Source: a virus. From it: DNA of 64,000 nt. The notes under the pieces are model-generated. The model saw only the letters and a program-made list of their open reading frames with translations. It ran no database searches and was not told the origin of the DNA. The translations under genes were made by a program, and so were the position numbers. Location: IMG/VR virus record IMGVR_UViG_3300048590_000661, positions 60,599 through 124,598 of that record; one strand, given 5' to 3'. Of the stretch, positions 42,703-51,258 are shown in pieces (within the stretch, counting starts at the first letter, position 1; each line of letters opens with the position of its first letter).

Positions 42703-43272
42703 ATGAACTTAAATGAGTATATTAGTGGAACTTTAGAGACTTGGCAAGATAACCCAATTGACCTTTATCCAAAAGAAGAGTATAACCTTAGACTTCAGAA
42801 AGCTAATGCCTTAATCGGTTTAGCCAACGAATTTTTTGAAACTATTGAAGATGAAAATATCTCACCAGATGAATTAGGGGATATCCTTTATTATGTCGTA
42901 ATTGGATATCAGAAGTTTAATATTGATACATTAGATGAGCTAATTACGACGCTTAATAATTTTGTCAGTAACATTATTAGCCCAACGGATTTAGTAGTCC
43001 TATCAGAATCTAAAAAATACCAATTACAGGCTATGTTAGTTTCTGGCGATTACTTTAATAATGTTAAAAAGACATTGTTTCGTAAAGGTAAAGAATTTGA
43101 TATTAACTTCATTAGTGACCTATTATCTGAAATGCTATTCTTCATTTTCCTAATGGCAGAACGTAATAATTATACTATTTATGAAATTATGGAAATGAAC
43201 TATGATAAGTTGCATGACTTGACTAACTTGGAAAAACGTGGATTGGAATTAAAGGACAATGAACCCGAATAG
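42703..43272 (+). CDS. Helical protein of unknown function
   Basis: 189 residues, acidic and helical, with hydrophobic segment MLFFIFLMAERNNYT near the end. The ELGDILYYVVIG segment weakly recalls MazG-like proteins, but the E..ED pattern is incomplete, so I do not assign it. Confidence 0.62.
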   Translation: MNLNEYISGTLETWQDNPIDLYPKEEYNLRLQKANALIGLANEFFETIEDENISPDELGDILYYVVIGYQKFNIDTLDELITTLNNFVSNIISPTDLVVLSESKKYQLQAMLVSGDYFNNVKKTLFRKGKEFDINFISDLLSEMLFFIFLMAERNNYTIYEIMEMNYDKLHDLTNLEKRGLELKDNEPE

Positions 43273-43642
43273 GTTTTATCGTATTGCAAGAGAACTTGCT
43301 AATTTAGAATTTGCGCTCGATAATACTAAAGTTAATGTTCATATTTCTATAATTACTTGGGGCAAAAGTTACTCAATTGGCATTAATAATGAAAAAAGCC
43401 ACCCTGATATATATTATAATTATGCGCCGTTTAAGACAATGTTGCATAGCGAAAAAGCGGCACACATTAAATGCAAATTTATTTCAGATAAACCAAAGAC
43501 ACTCATCAATTTTCGGTTCAGCCGTAGCAAAAATATACCATTAATGAGTCGGCCCTGTAGCGATTGTCTCGAATGGTGCGCAAAAGAATTTGAACATATT
43601 TATTATTCAGATTTTGATGGACAATTGGTTAAGCTATACTAA
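43259..43642 (+). CDS. Cytidine deaminase-fold protein
   Basis: 127 residues. Zinc deaminase motifs are visible: LHSEKAAHIKCK (HxE) and SRPCSDCLEWCAKEFEHIYY (PCxxC). The spacing of about 40 residues fits deaminases. The substrate could be a nucleotide, tRNA or DNA base; not deducible. Last plus-strand gene before cassette 3. Confidence 0.72.
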   Translation: MNPNRFYRIARELANLEFALDNTKVNVHISIITWGKSYSIGINNEKSHPDIYYNYAPFKTMLHSEKAAHIKCKFISDKPKTLINFRFSRSKNIPLMSRPCSDCLEWCAKEFEHIYYSDFDGQLVKLY

Positions 43643-43645
43643 TGC

Positions 43646-43684
43646 CTACACCTAACTAAATAACTAGCATTTAGTTAGGTGTAG
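43646..43684. terminator. Bidirectional hairpin terminator, cassette 3
   Basis: Perfect 16-bp arms CTACACCTAACTAAAT and ATTTAGTTAGGTGTAG with a 7-base loop between convergent genes. Confidence 0.87.
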
Positions 43685-43689
43685 TTAAT

Positions 43690-44436
43690 TTAATTGTAAT
43701 ATAAATTATATGAGCGTATTAATTCAGAGCGATATGAAAATTCGTGGCCTAAAAACACTTCTAAATCATTTAATGTATTCGTACCATGCACTGGGTAAAC
43801 AGCATGGAAATCGTCGTGACAATTTTTGCAAAGTGTGATAAGGTTATCTATTTCAAATCTTAGTTCTTCATAGGTAGCAAAATCGAATATATGATGAACT
43901 TCTAGCCATCCTTTGTATTGGCTACACTTTTGGCAAGTATACTTATCTCTTTCGCGAACTAGTGGGTTGATAATGTTAAATAAATGGTTTCTATCTAATT
44001 GGTTTTGGGGTGTAATCCCACCTCTCCAATTAGGATGGTTTTCACCAGAATTGGTTTCGATACTTCTTTCTTTATTATAACACCCACACGATTGAGTATT
44101 CCCATTTTTCAGAGATGACGACAATACTATTTTTTCATTACCACAATCGCAAATACAATTGTACTTCCACCTACCATTTTTATATTGCGAATGCTTACTA
44201 ATAATGGTTAATCTGCCAAATTTTTGGCCCGTTAAATCTTGAGAAATAGCGCAAGACCTGCAACAAAAACATTCGTCTTTTTTCCTTAAACTATTTAATT
44301 CTAACTTATATTCTCTATTACATAATAAGCATTCACAAGAAAAACACCTGTTCCCATTCTTTTTTTCTACCTCCCTAATTACTCGCCAATGTTTGTTTTC
44401 AAATGTATCGCCAGGGTTAATTTCTAATTTTTTCAT
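43690..44436 (-). CDS. Zinc-ribbon HNH endonuclease, cassette 3
   Basis: 248 residues from MKKLEINPGDTFENKHWRVI. Full layout: CECLLCNREYKLEL, CCRSCA, QKFGRLTIISKHSQ, CICDCGNEKIV, CGCY, HNH core RDKYTCQKC, LEVHHIFDFATYE, LITLCKNCHDDFH, and the C-terminal NTLNDLEVFLGHEF. Its start lies inside the ribbon-helix-helix gene. Reversed relative to neighbours. Confidence 0.92.
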   Translation of the reverse strand: MKKLEINPGDTFENKHWRVIREVEKKNGNRCFSCECLLCNREYKLELNSLRKKDECFCCRSCAISQDLTGQKFGRLTIISKHSQYKNGRWKYNCICDCGNEKIVLSSSLKNGNTQSCGCYNKERSIETNSGENHPNWRGGITPQNQLDRNHLFNIINPLVRERDKYTCQKCSQYKGWLEVHHIFDFATYEELRFEIDNLITLCKNCHDDFHAVYPVHGTNTLNDLEVFLGHEFSYRSELIRSYNLYYN

Positions 44437-44587
44437 TATTTTTTCTCTCTTGATTCTCATGAAATTCGCGAAGTGCTAATTCAATAATAAATGTCTTTGA
44501 AGTGCCAAATTCCGTCGAATAAATATTTAGTATATTGTCAGACGTTTCACTTAATCGCACACCAGTTTGGCGTTTATTCTTTTTCAT
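44417..44587 (-). CDS. Ribbon-helix-helix protein, cassette 3
   Basis: 56 residues beginning MKKNKRQTGVRLSETSDNIL. Strand (QTGVRLS), helix (SDNILNIYSTEFG), helix (KTFIIELALREFHE). Its end NNEKIRN is encoded in a different frame of the HNH start. Minus-strand promoter TTGCAA-17-TATACT upstream. Confidence 0.8.
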   Translation of the reverse strand: MKKNKRQTGVRLSETSDNILNIYSTEFGTSKTFIIELALREFHENQERKNNEKIRN

Positions 44588-44668
44588 TATTGTATCCTTT
44601 AATTTTATAATTTGATTATTTACTTATAATAGTATACCATAGAGTTATACATATTGCAAATTTATGAT

Positions 44669-44734
44669 CGTATGTAAAGCGTAGGCTAGTCGTAGTCTTA
44701 GCGTCAAGTTAGGCAACGTAAAACATGGTATACT
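44669..44734 (+). promoter_or_regulatory. Class II promoter with 11-bp phased CGTA repeats (copy A)
   Basis: CGTA units start at 44669, 44680 and 44691, then CGTCAAGTTA at 44702, each exactly 11 bp apart. TATACT starts at 44729, 27 bp after the CGTC. No TTGACA. Drives the gene at 44779. Confidence 0.85.
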
Positions 44735-44778
44735 ATAGGTAGGGACGTAAATAAGTTACTAGATAAAGGAAAATAATC

Positions 44779-44997
44779 ATGGCTAGATTTGGCGTTGGTG
44801 ATATTGTAACTATTAAAACCAATCCATCAATATCAACAAAAGAAGATGTCACTATTGATGATATTGAAGTAGCTTGTGATGGTGATTCAGAGTTAAAAGC
44901 AGTCGTCACTATTATGCATGAAGATAAGACCGTTACTACAGTAGGGATTTTCCAATTGGCAATGTGGATTAATAACTATACAGATAGAAAGCGATAA
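44779..44997 (+). CDS. Conserved small phage protein
   Basis: 72 residues. ARFGVGDIVTIKTNPSI and VVTIMHEDKTVTT form a small beta-barrel-like pattern seen in many phage hypotheticals (FGVGD.V.IK..P). Function unknown. First gene after a class II promoter. Confidence 0.7.
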   Translation: MARFGVGDIVTIKTNPSISTKEDVTIDDIEVACDGDSELKAVVTIMHEDKTVTTVGIFQLAMWINNYTDRKR

Positions 44998-45003
44998 ATA
45001 ATT

Positions 45004-45477
45004 ATGCAAAGTCCACCGCAACATATTATTAAGTTCATGCGTAAGTATAATAAGTTAGCCACTTTCCAAGATAACCTACTTACATCAACTAATCATTTTG
45101 GTCAAATTGTCACCTATCAGTTTGACTATGAGGAAGATGGGGCTTATTTTAATAGTGGCACTTCTTTAGAGCCAGTTACTAAACTATTACCAAATGACTA
45201 TTTAGACTACACTATTCGTAAATTAGCCAATAGTAAAGTAGCTGGTATTGATGTTACTAACGCATTACGTGTTAGAAACTTTACTAATAGCTATTACCAT
45301 CTTAGTATCGCTAATATCAATTTCAGTATGTATAAAGCTGCATACAATAGGGCATATTCTATTACAGAATGGGGTTTGCGGATAAATATGTATTATACTG
45401 GTGAACATTTGATTATGTCATATTTAGATGGTAAATTAAAGGTATTTTTGCCCATAGATTATACATTTTTCACGTAG
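45004..45477 (+). CDS. Protein of unknown function
   Basis: 157 residues, rich in Tyr and Asn, mixed structure, no recognised motif. Confidence 0.65.
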   Translation: MQSPPQHIIKFMRKYNKLATFQDNLLTSTNHFGQIVTYQFDYEEDGAYFNSGTSLEPVTKLLPNDYLDYTIRKLANSKVAGIDVTNALRVRNFTNSYYHLSIANINFSMYKAAYNRAYSITEWGLRINMYYTGEHLIMSYLDGKLKVFLPIDYTFFT

Positions 45478-45522
45478 TCGTAACGAACTAAATTCACTAC
45501 TATAAATAAGGAATAAAATATC

Positions 45523-45642
45523 ATGGTATACAAACTACTAATTCCAGTGGCTTTTAAAGACGACAATATTATTTACGAAATCTTCTATAGCGACGTTATT
45601 ATTGAAGGCGCTATTATCTTGGAGGAATTTAAAATTGATTAA
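45523..45642 (+). CDS. Small protein (39 residues)
   Basis: Begins MVYKLLIPVAFKDDNIIYEI. AAGGAATAAAATATC precedes the ATG. The segment reads as beta strands. Its end overlaps the TTG start of the next small gene. Confidence 0.5.
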   Translation: MVYKLLIPVAFKDDNIIYEIFYSDVIIEGAIILEEFKID

Positions 45643-45760
45643 AGAAACATGGCGATTTATTAATTATACTTTAGGGCTTGTATACCTATATGACCCTCCA
45701 TATATTCATGCACTTCTTAACTTTTGGACAATCTTTCTATTAACAAGAAATTGGGGATAA
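45635..45760 (+). CDS. Small hydrophobic protein, TTG start (41 residues)
   Basis: Begins with TTG after a strong GGAGGA ribosome site (MIKETWRFINYTLGLVYLYD). Ends with a hydrophobic helix ALLNFWTIFLLTRNWG, probably membrane bound. Start overlaps the previous stop. Confidence 0.5.
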   Translation: MIKETWRFINYTLGLVYLYDPPYIHALLNFWTIFLLTRNWG

Positions 45761-45761
45761 A

Positions 45762-45944
45762 ATGACAAATGTTACTCATTGGGGCTATACATTCTCTGAA
45801 CTGAATATGATTCTAAAGTGGACTAAATTACCCATACTATATTTAGCCTCAATGAGTAATGGGGCTGCTTTAGAATTAGGTTGTAATGAAGAAACTGCCG
45901 AATTATTTCTACAAGAAGTCAAGGGATATTATGATGCTAAATAA
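45762..45944 (+). CDS. Small protein of unknown function
   Basis: 60 residues. AALELGCNEETAELFLQEV is a helix-turn-helix-like pair of helices but not a firm match. Overlaps the next start. Confidence 0.6.
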   Translation: MTNVTHWGYTFSELNMILKWTKLPILYLASMSNGAALELGCNEETAELFLQEVKGYYDAK

Positions 45945-46260
45945 CTTACTAAAAATGTTGTATATCAAATACCCTAATAAACTAGTGGGTGGCGTAATTT
46001 ATTTAGACGAATATAACGCTATTATTAACACTATTAGTAATTTAGATGGCGAAGTGACGGTTACTGAAGACATGATTATTTTACCTCATGAACTACTGCA
46101 CTTTGTACATATGCCATACCTTAGTTTTAAGGATGAAATATCGTTAGCTAGTTTTAATAGTTATACCCTAGAATTAGCGATGAATAAATTAGTTTATCCG
46201 TTGACTAATTATATCGTTAATGATAGTGAGCCTATTTATGTTAGTGAGCTATTTAGATAA
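45931..46260 (+). CDS. Protein of unknown function
   Basis: 109 residues from MMLNNLLKML, preceded by AAGGGA. No recognised motif. Confidence 0.65.
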   Translation: MMLNNLLKMLYIKYPNKLVGGVIYLDEYNAIINTISNLDGEVTVTEDMIILPHELLHFVHMPYLSFKDEISLASFNSYTLELAMNKLVYPLTNYIVNDSEPIYVSELFR

Positions 46261-46271
46261 AGGAAAGTATT

Positions 46272-46829
46272 ATGTCAAACAAAAAATATACATCAGTTAT
46301 TGAGTTTTACGTTAATGAAGTACTGCCACTAGTTAGCGAAGGCGCTAAATTTGTGGCGATAGATAGTGATTTTGATGTTTGTGAATACACAAAGAAACCT
46401 GAATTTAGTGATAATGGCGCTATAAGGTATTCTTATTTCAAGTTATCAACTTATGATAGTGAATATCGCAAACTACTTAATGCAGAACGCTTTTTTGATA
46501 GTGCGCTAAACTTTAGTGAAACATGTGTTTCTATTGAGCTATTAGAAAATTATAAAGCTTGTAGCAATATCGAATTTATGAATAAGCCAGCGGTTAAATT
46601 TGATGTACTTGGTGCTATTCCATTTGTTGAAGCTAAAAAGAACTGGTTTACTTCGCAATCTGGTATCGAGCTAGGCTATTTAAGTAAATATCAAGTAATT
46701 GACTTGGTTGCTTACTTTGAAAGCTTGTATGATGGGGATAACTTTCATACCGTTATGTCAGATAGTTGTATTGTAATGTACTTGGCAGGTAATGTGCTTA
46801 TTCATGCGGTATTGGTAGAAAGTGCTTAA
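46272..46829 (+). CDS. Protein of unknown function
   Basis: 185 residues, acidic, mixed structure, no recognised motif. AAAGGAAAG ribosome site; one-base overlap with the next gene. Confidence 0.65.
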   Translation: MSNKKYTSVIEFYVNEVLPLVSEGAKFVAIDSDFDVCEYTKKPEFSDNGAIRYSYFKLSTYDSEYRKLLNAERFFDSALNFSETCVSIELLENYKACSNIEFMNKPAVKFDVLGAIPFVEAKKNWFTSQSGIELGYLSKYQVIDLVAYFESLYDGDNFHTVMSDSCIVMYLAGNVLIHAVLVESA

Positions 46830-47179
46830 TGGTGGAAATAGGTTTTAATGACAGGTTTGACAACTTAATCATTGGGCTTGCGAATGATCAAATGTGGTTT
46901 TTAACTAAGGAAAAAATAAATTCCTATAGGTTTGCCTCTTGGGTGTCGGACAAAAGAGGGTTTAATTTTTCTATCGTCTTCAAACCTGAATTTTCTCTTT
47001 GTGCGATTCATAATTCGTTTAAAATAACCATACACAAGGATATTTTGCATAGTTCAGGGCTGAAGACGGAATTATCACAAATCAATATTTACAATAGATC
47101 GGCAAATCTTCGGTCAGAGCTTGAATATTACTGGTTTGTGCAGCTTTATTTTCTTCATAAAGAATTATTTCGATGTTAA
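46829..47179 (+). CDS. Protein of unknown function
   Basis: 116 residues, ATG in TAATGG overlapping the previous stop. No motif. Last plus-strand gene before cassette 4, its stop lying in the terminator arm. Confidence 0.62.
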   Translation: MVEIGFNDRFDNLIIGLANDQMWFLTKEKINSYRFASWVSDKRGFNFSIVFKPEFSLCAIHNSFKITIHKDILHSSGLKTELSQINIYNRSANLRSELEYYWFVQLYFLHKELFRC

Positions 47180-47226
47180 ATTAGGTGTATAAGGTAGGTT
47201 ATTAATTTATCTTATACACCTAATTT
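47178..47226. terminator. Bidirectional hairpin terminator, cassette 4
   Basis: Perfect 16-bp arms AAATTAGGTGTATAAG and CTTATACACCTAATTT with a 17-base loop between convergent genes. Confidence 0.86.
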
Positions 47227-47228
47227 AA

Positions 47229-47996
47229 TTAACAATAATAATATTCGTAGTAATTTAATAATGTTTGGCGATATTTATACTCATGGACTAACCAATTTTC
47301 CAAATCAAATAGTGTATTTGTTAGGCTTGTAGGATAGATAGAATGAAAATTATCATGGCACCGCTTACAAAGTGTAATTAGATTGCTTTCTTCAAATCGC
47401 AATTCTTCATAAGTTGCAAAATCAAATATATGATGAACATTTAGCCATCCTTTGTGTTGATTGCAATTTTGGCAAGTGTAGTTATCACGTTCTCTAATTA
47501 TTCGATTTATTTGTTTTAATTTGGTTCGATCAAGCTTATTTTTTGGTGAAATTCCGCCTTTCCAATTTCTATTATTTTCACCAGAATTTAGTTCACTAGA
47601 CCGCTCTATTTTAAGGCACCCGCAAGATTTAATGCCACCATTAGTCAGTTGGCTACCGGTTACTATGCTTATGGTCAAACAATCACATTGGCATAAATAG
47701 CGCCACCTACCATGCGTATCTTGTGAATGTTTTTCTAATACTAATAACCTATTGAATTTTTGTCCTATTAATTCGTCAGCCTTAATTTCATGATATTTAG
47801 AAATCGCGCAAGAGTTACAACAATACCATCCATTTTTACGCCTTAAACTATTCAGTGCAACTTCGTATTCTCTATTACACAATAAGCACAAACAAAGAAA
47901 ATGTCTATGTTTACCTTTTTTATCTACTTCTCTAATTACTTCCCAATGTTTATTTGGAAATGTATCGCCTGGATTAATTTCTAGTCTTTTCGGCAT
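47229..47996 (-). CDS. Zinc-ribbon HNH endonuclease, cassette 4
   Basis: 255 residues, full layout: LEINPGDTFPNKHWEVI, CLCLLCNREYEVAL, CCNSCA, QKFNRLLVLEKHSQ, CQCDCLTISIV, CGCL, HNH RDNYTCQNCN, LNVHHIFDFATYE, LITLCKRCHDNFH. In the second unit CGNEK is changed to CLTIS, a small departure. Reversed relative to neighbours and overlapping its ribbon-helix-helix partner. Confidence 0.92.
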   Translation of the reverse strand: MPKRLEINPGDTFPNKHWEVIREVDKKGKHRHFLCLCLLCNREYEVALNSLRRKNGWYCCNSCAISKYHEIKADELIGQKFNRLLVLEKHSQDTHGRWRYLCQCDCLTISIVTGSQLTNGGIKSCGCLKIERSSELNSGENNRNWKGGISPKNKLDRTKLKQINRIIRERDNYTCQNCNQHKGWLNVHHIFDFATYEELRFEESNLITLCKRCHDNFHSIYPTSLTNTLFDLENWLVHEYKYRQTLLNYYEYYYC

Positions 47997-48150
47997 TATT
48001 ATCTTCCTCTACTTCATTACTCTTTGCATAATGGCGAATAGCAAGTTCAAGAATTGCAGGTTTTGAAATATCTAATTTCTCAGATAGTTTATCAAGTAAA
48101 TTTTTGGCAGTATTAGAGAAACGAATGCTTGTTGGATTGTTTTTATTCAT
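47974..48150 (-). CDS. Ribbon-helix-helix protein, cassette 4
   Basis: 58 residues beginning MNKNNPTSIRFSNTAKNLLD. Very close to the cassette 1 protein (PTSIRFS, LLDKLSEKLDISKPAILELA), so these two cassettes are the nearest relatives. The end is read in another frame of the HNH start. Confidence 0.82.
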   Translation of the reverse strand: MNKNNPTSIRFSNTAKNLLDKLSEKLDISKPAILELAIRHYAKSNEVEEDNNAEKTRN

Positions 48151-48278
48151 GTCGTCTTTTTCCTTTTAGTTTGTATAGATTAATGTATATCTCAATTGTA
48201 TCATATTTCAAATACACACTCCTAATTTATGAATATTAGGCTATATTACTGTATTATCAATCAGAAAGATTATATATT

Positions 48279-48818
48279 ATGCTAAAATCAACTATGTCTA
48301 TTCATGAACTAATTTCAATGGTAAAATCATTGAGCGGGGTTCTTGTTGGTAGCAGAATGATGGGTTGTAACTCTATAACGTCAGATTACGACTTCCTTGT
48401 TTTATATCGCCAAGAAGCAATTGATGAACTAATCAAGTTTGGGTTTAATCTTGTTATTGGGTTGCCTGAAGATGGTGAATATTACTATAGCGATAATCTA
48501 GTAACATTCTATCGTGCATATTCTAGTGAAGGTATCAAGATAGAAGTTCAAGTAGCGCCAACACTAGATTTAATGAATATAATTTATGACACATACATGA
48601 CCTTGCGTGAAAATAGTACGTACAAATTACTTATGAAGCCGTTTAGACAGTTTCTATATTTAACTACGCTTGATGACAAAATCCAACGTTCCATTTTAGT
48701 ATCAAATGAAGTAAAAGAAATTTCGCGGAACATGGTCTATAATAGTCAAGGTGTAATATTTACCCAATTACAAACTATTTTTAGTAATTCAGTAGGAGAA
48801 AATGAGATTACTTTCTAA
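48279..48818 (+). CDS. Nucleotidyltransferase-like protein
   Basis: 179 residues. Motif LVGSRMMGCNSITSDYDFLV (GS...DxD) and EGIKIEVQVAP with the third acidic residue place it in the Pol beta/MNT superfamily, in a branch found in phages. As with the gene at 41578 it lies directly after an RHH-HNH cassette. Substrate unknown. Confidence 0.76.
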   Translation: MLKSTMSIHELISMVKSLSGVLVGSRMMGCNSITSDYDFLVLYRQEAIDELIKFGFNLVIGLPEDGEYYYSDNLVTFYRAYSSEGIKIEVQVAPTLDLMNIIYDTYMTLRENSTYKLLMKPFRQFLYLTTLDDKIQRSILVSNEVKEISRNMVYNSQGVIFTQLQTIFSNSVGENEITF

Positions 48819-50007
48819 CACCGATCCACATTTATCTATTCGCCTAGACCGACCAGTCCATAGCCGAAGACGACGAAGATATAAGCGTAAAAATAATCAA
48901 ACCATATCTATTAATTCCACTTTAATCGTGAATGAAAAATCAGAAAGAGTGGAATTAATAGTATTTGCTCTACAATTCTCGACAATAGAATTTTTGTTAT
49001 TGGAGAAGTTGTTAGCTTTCCCTCTCAACAGAAAATACAAAATTTCTTTTGAAGAAGCTTTTTACGATAAACATCACTATTTTTTAGAGATAGAGAACAC
49101 TCATAAAGTAAATCCTAGAATAATTCTCGCTGCATTTGAATTAGGTATTAAAATAACTCATAAAGATAACCTATTAACTTTTGAAGCTAATGAAATACAA
49201 TTTAACGATTTCATTCAACAAGTATTCATACTTTTATTTTGTCATATTAGTCAGCATGACGACTATTTAATCTCTGAGAAAGTTATTAATAGAATACGTC
49301 GATACACTAGAAAATGGTTAAAAAAGTTATCACCAAATTCTAAGGCATATTTTAAAAAAACCATAAAAGTGCCTAAAAATAACTTCATAAAATTCTTGCG
49401 AGAAAATAATAAGCCTAAAATAAAAAAACTTAATTGCATTGAAGAAGTCGTAGACCTTATTAATAGTCTAAATATCTCATCTATGATTGATATCGGCATA
49501 GCTAATAATGGTATCATCTGTTATGCCATTGCTCATTATAATAAGCATATTCAAGTAACAGGAATTAGTGAGGATAATAATAAGGTAATAGTAGCTCGAC
49601 AAGCTAAACCAACATATAAGGGTAAAGTATTGGATGGTGCTTATTATAAGAATCTAGTATTTATTCAAGCTAACCCTTTATTACCTATAATCTGTAATTA
49701 TGCACCAGTTGACCTATTAGTTATTAGCGATGGAAATACTGAAGGGTTAGAAAATGTTATAAATGATTATTATAAGCCCAGGTATATAATCGCTATTACT
49801 GACGATAAGGTAACATTAACAGAATTAGAGCAGAATAATAGCCTGTCTAAATGGCAAAAGTTTTATGAAGAATTTACAAAAGATGACCCATATAAAATTA
49901 GGGCTATTAACGAAGGTCTTTGCCACCTAAATACTTTTAATGGCGATTTCCAAAAGTTATATGAAGAATCGCTAGAAAATTACCGTCAACGTAGGCTAAA
50001 CGTATAG
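48802..50007 (+). CDS. Protein of unknown function with Rossmann-like C-terminal half
   Basis: 401 residues. The first part is basic (RPVHSRRRRRYKRKNNQ). The second half reads SSMIDIGIANNGIICYAIAH, VTGISEDNNKVIVARQAKP and YAPVDLLVISDGN, like motifs of a SAM-dependent methyltransferase (motif I, acidic strand 2, strand 4), but the glycines of motif I are poor. Its 3' end contains the first CGTA units of the next class II promoter. Confidence 0.65.
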   Translation: MRLLSNTDPHLSIRLDRPVHSRRRRRYKRKNNQTISINSTLIVNEKSERVELIVFALQFSTIEFLLLEKLLAFPLNRKYKISFEEAFYDKHHYFLEIENTHKVNPRIILAAFELGIKITHKDNLLTFEANEIQFNDFIQQVFILLFCHISQHDDYLISEKVINRIRRYTRKWLKKLSPNSKAYFKKTIKVPKNNFIKFLRENNKPKIKKLNCIEEVVDLINSLNISSMIDIGIANNGIICYAIAHYNKHIQVTGISEDNNKVIVARQAKPTYKGKVLDGAYYKNLVFIQANPLLPIICNYAPVDLLVISDGNTEGLENVINDYYKPRYIIAITDDKVTLTELEQNNSLSKWQKFYEEFTKDDPYKIRAINEGLCHLNTFNGDFQKLYEESLENYRQRRLNV

Positions 50008-50055
50008 ATAGCGTATGGCAAACGTCAAGTAAAGCATCGAAAAGCATGGTATAAT
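49990..50055 (+). promoter_or_regulatory. Class II promoter with phased CGTA repeats (copy B)
   Basis: CGTA units at 49990, 50001 and 50012, CGTCAAGTAA at 50023, all 11 bp apart; TATAAT at 50050, 27 bp after the CGTC. The first units lie inside the end of the preceding gene. Confidence 0.86.
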
Positions 50056-50106
50056 ATGGGTAGGCAAGAAAATAAACGTGTAGGATAAGAAAAGGAAAAT
50101 AATATC

Positions 50107-50316
50107 ATGGAAAGCAAAAGCGAATCACTTATCGGAATGAAGCTAACCGCTATTGAATTTATGGAAGATGGCGAATCATTAAAAATGACCTTTGATAATG
50201 ATGATTCGGAAGCTGTTGTAATTGTTAAATCGACACTTCAACCTAATACACCTAAAGGGCACGAATTACAAATGTATATGGAAAAAGTAACTGTTGAAAA
50301 ATGTCGGCTAATTTAA
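50107..50316 (+). CDS. Small protein of unknown function
   Basis: 69 residues, beta-rich (LIGMKLTAIEFMEDGESLKM). First gene after class II promoter B with AAAGGAAAATAATATC before the ATG. Confidence 0.65.
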   Translation: MESKSESLIGMKLTAIEFMEDGESLKMTFDNDDSEAVVIVKSTLQPNTPKGHELQMYMEKVTVEKCRLI

Positions 50317-50331
50317 AAAGGAAAAATAATC

Positions 50332-50484
50332 ATGTTAGCAGATATTGTTTTGGGTGTTGCATTTGTTTATATGCTTAGTATGGCAGTATTCGTTAATGCT
50401 AGGGACTCGGTAGCATTCTTGTTTTTTCGATTTGTACCATTTTTGATTAGTTTGGGATTGGGATATATTTTGTTCGTTGCTTAA
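50332..50484 (+). CDS. Small membrane protein (50 residues)
   Basis: Begins MLADIVLGVAFVYMLSMAVF; two hydrophobic helices, the second VPFLIS then LGLGYILFVA. AAAGGAAAAATAATC ribosome site. Function unknown. Confidence 0.58.
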   Translation: MLADIVLGVAFVYMLSMAVFVNARDSVAFLFFRFVPFLISLGLGYILFVA

Positions 50485-50508
50485 TTAAAATAAAGGAAAG
50501 TAATAATC

Positions 50509-50859
50509 ATGGAAATCTTAAAAGAATTTGAAGGTAAAGTGTTAGAGAACGTTACCTATAATAAAGAAGATGAAATATTAACTTTCTATTTTACTAATGG
50601 TGATGTTTATGAAATGTTTCACGAACAAGATTGTTGCGAATCTGTTTATCTTGAAGATGGGTATGATGACCTTATGTTTTTAATTGGTCAAGAAATTTTA
50701 CAGGCTTATGTAACTAGTAATAGTGGCGATGATGATGGCGGAACATATACCTATACATATTACAACATCAGCACATTTCTTAATAGTGCCACACTTCGTT
50801 GGTACGGGTCTAGCAATGGGTACTATTCAGAAGCGGTAGATATTCAGAAAGTAGGGTAA
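50509..50859 (+). CDS. DUF7448-like phage protein
   Basis: 116 residues. FEGKVLENVTYNKEDEILTF and MFHEQDCCESVYLEDGYDDL match a conserved phage family (H.QDCCE.V.IED..GDL..LIG). Function unknown, beta-rich. Confidence 0.72.
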   Translation: MEILKEFEGKVLENVTYNKEDEILTFYFTNGDVYEMFHEQDCCESVYLEDGYDDLMFLIGQEILQAYVTSNSGDDDGGTYTYTYYNISTFLNSATLRWYGSSNGYYSEAVDIQKVG

Positions 50860-50863
50860 TATC

Positions 50864-51082
50864 ATGGAATCCATTATTAATATTCTAAAACGTGAAATTG
50901 AGTTAGCCCAAATATTTATTGACTTGAATAAAGAAACACCTAGTAATGAAGATTATCAATATTATCTTGGTAGATATACATTAGGCACCGCTATTTTAGA
51001 AGAGTTAGTAAAGGTACACGCTATTAATATTCAAATGGCTGGATTAATCGAAAAATTAATGACTAGAGAGTTTGGGGAATAA
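50864..51082 (+). CDS. Small helical protein
   Basis: 72 residues, all helical. Shares the layout M..II..L..E...A......T..P.Y..YLG.Y..... with the gene at 52791, so the two may be paralogues. Confidence 0.62.
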   Translation: MESIINILKREIELAQIFIDLNKETPSNEDYQYYLGRYTLGTAILEELVKVHAINIQMAGLIEKLMTREFGE

Positions 51083-51086
51083 TATC

Positions 51087-51248
51087 ATGACTATTAAACA
51101 AGGGTATTGGGTAATTTGGCGGCAAAAGAACGGTAAAATGTCAGAGAAATTTTTTGAACGGTATTGGGAAGCGCAACAGAAAAGACAGGATTTAATTCGT
51201 AAAAGTTTTACTGATGTTTCTATGCAAGTTGGAGTTAATAAGAAATAG
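51087..51248 (+). CDS. Small basic protein (53 residues)
   Basis: Begins MTIKQGYWVIWRQKNGKMSE; basic, helical, no motif. Starts four bases after the previous stop. Confidence 0.55.
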   Translation: MTIKQGYWVIWRQKNGKMSEKFFERYWEAQQKRQDLIRKSFTDVSMQVGVNKK

Positions 51249-51258
51249 GAATAATAAA

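Noticed and set aside
42703-43272. MazG-like pyrophosphohydrolase
   Set aside because: ELGDILYYVVIG recalls the second MazG helix, but the paired ExxE motif before it is lacking.
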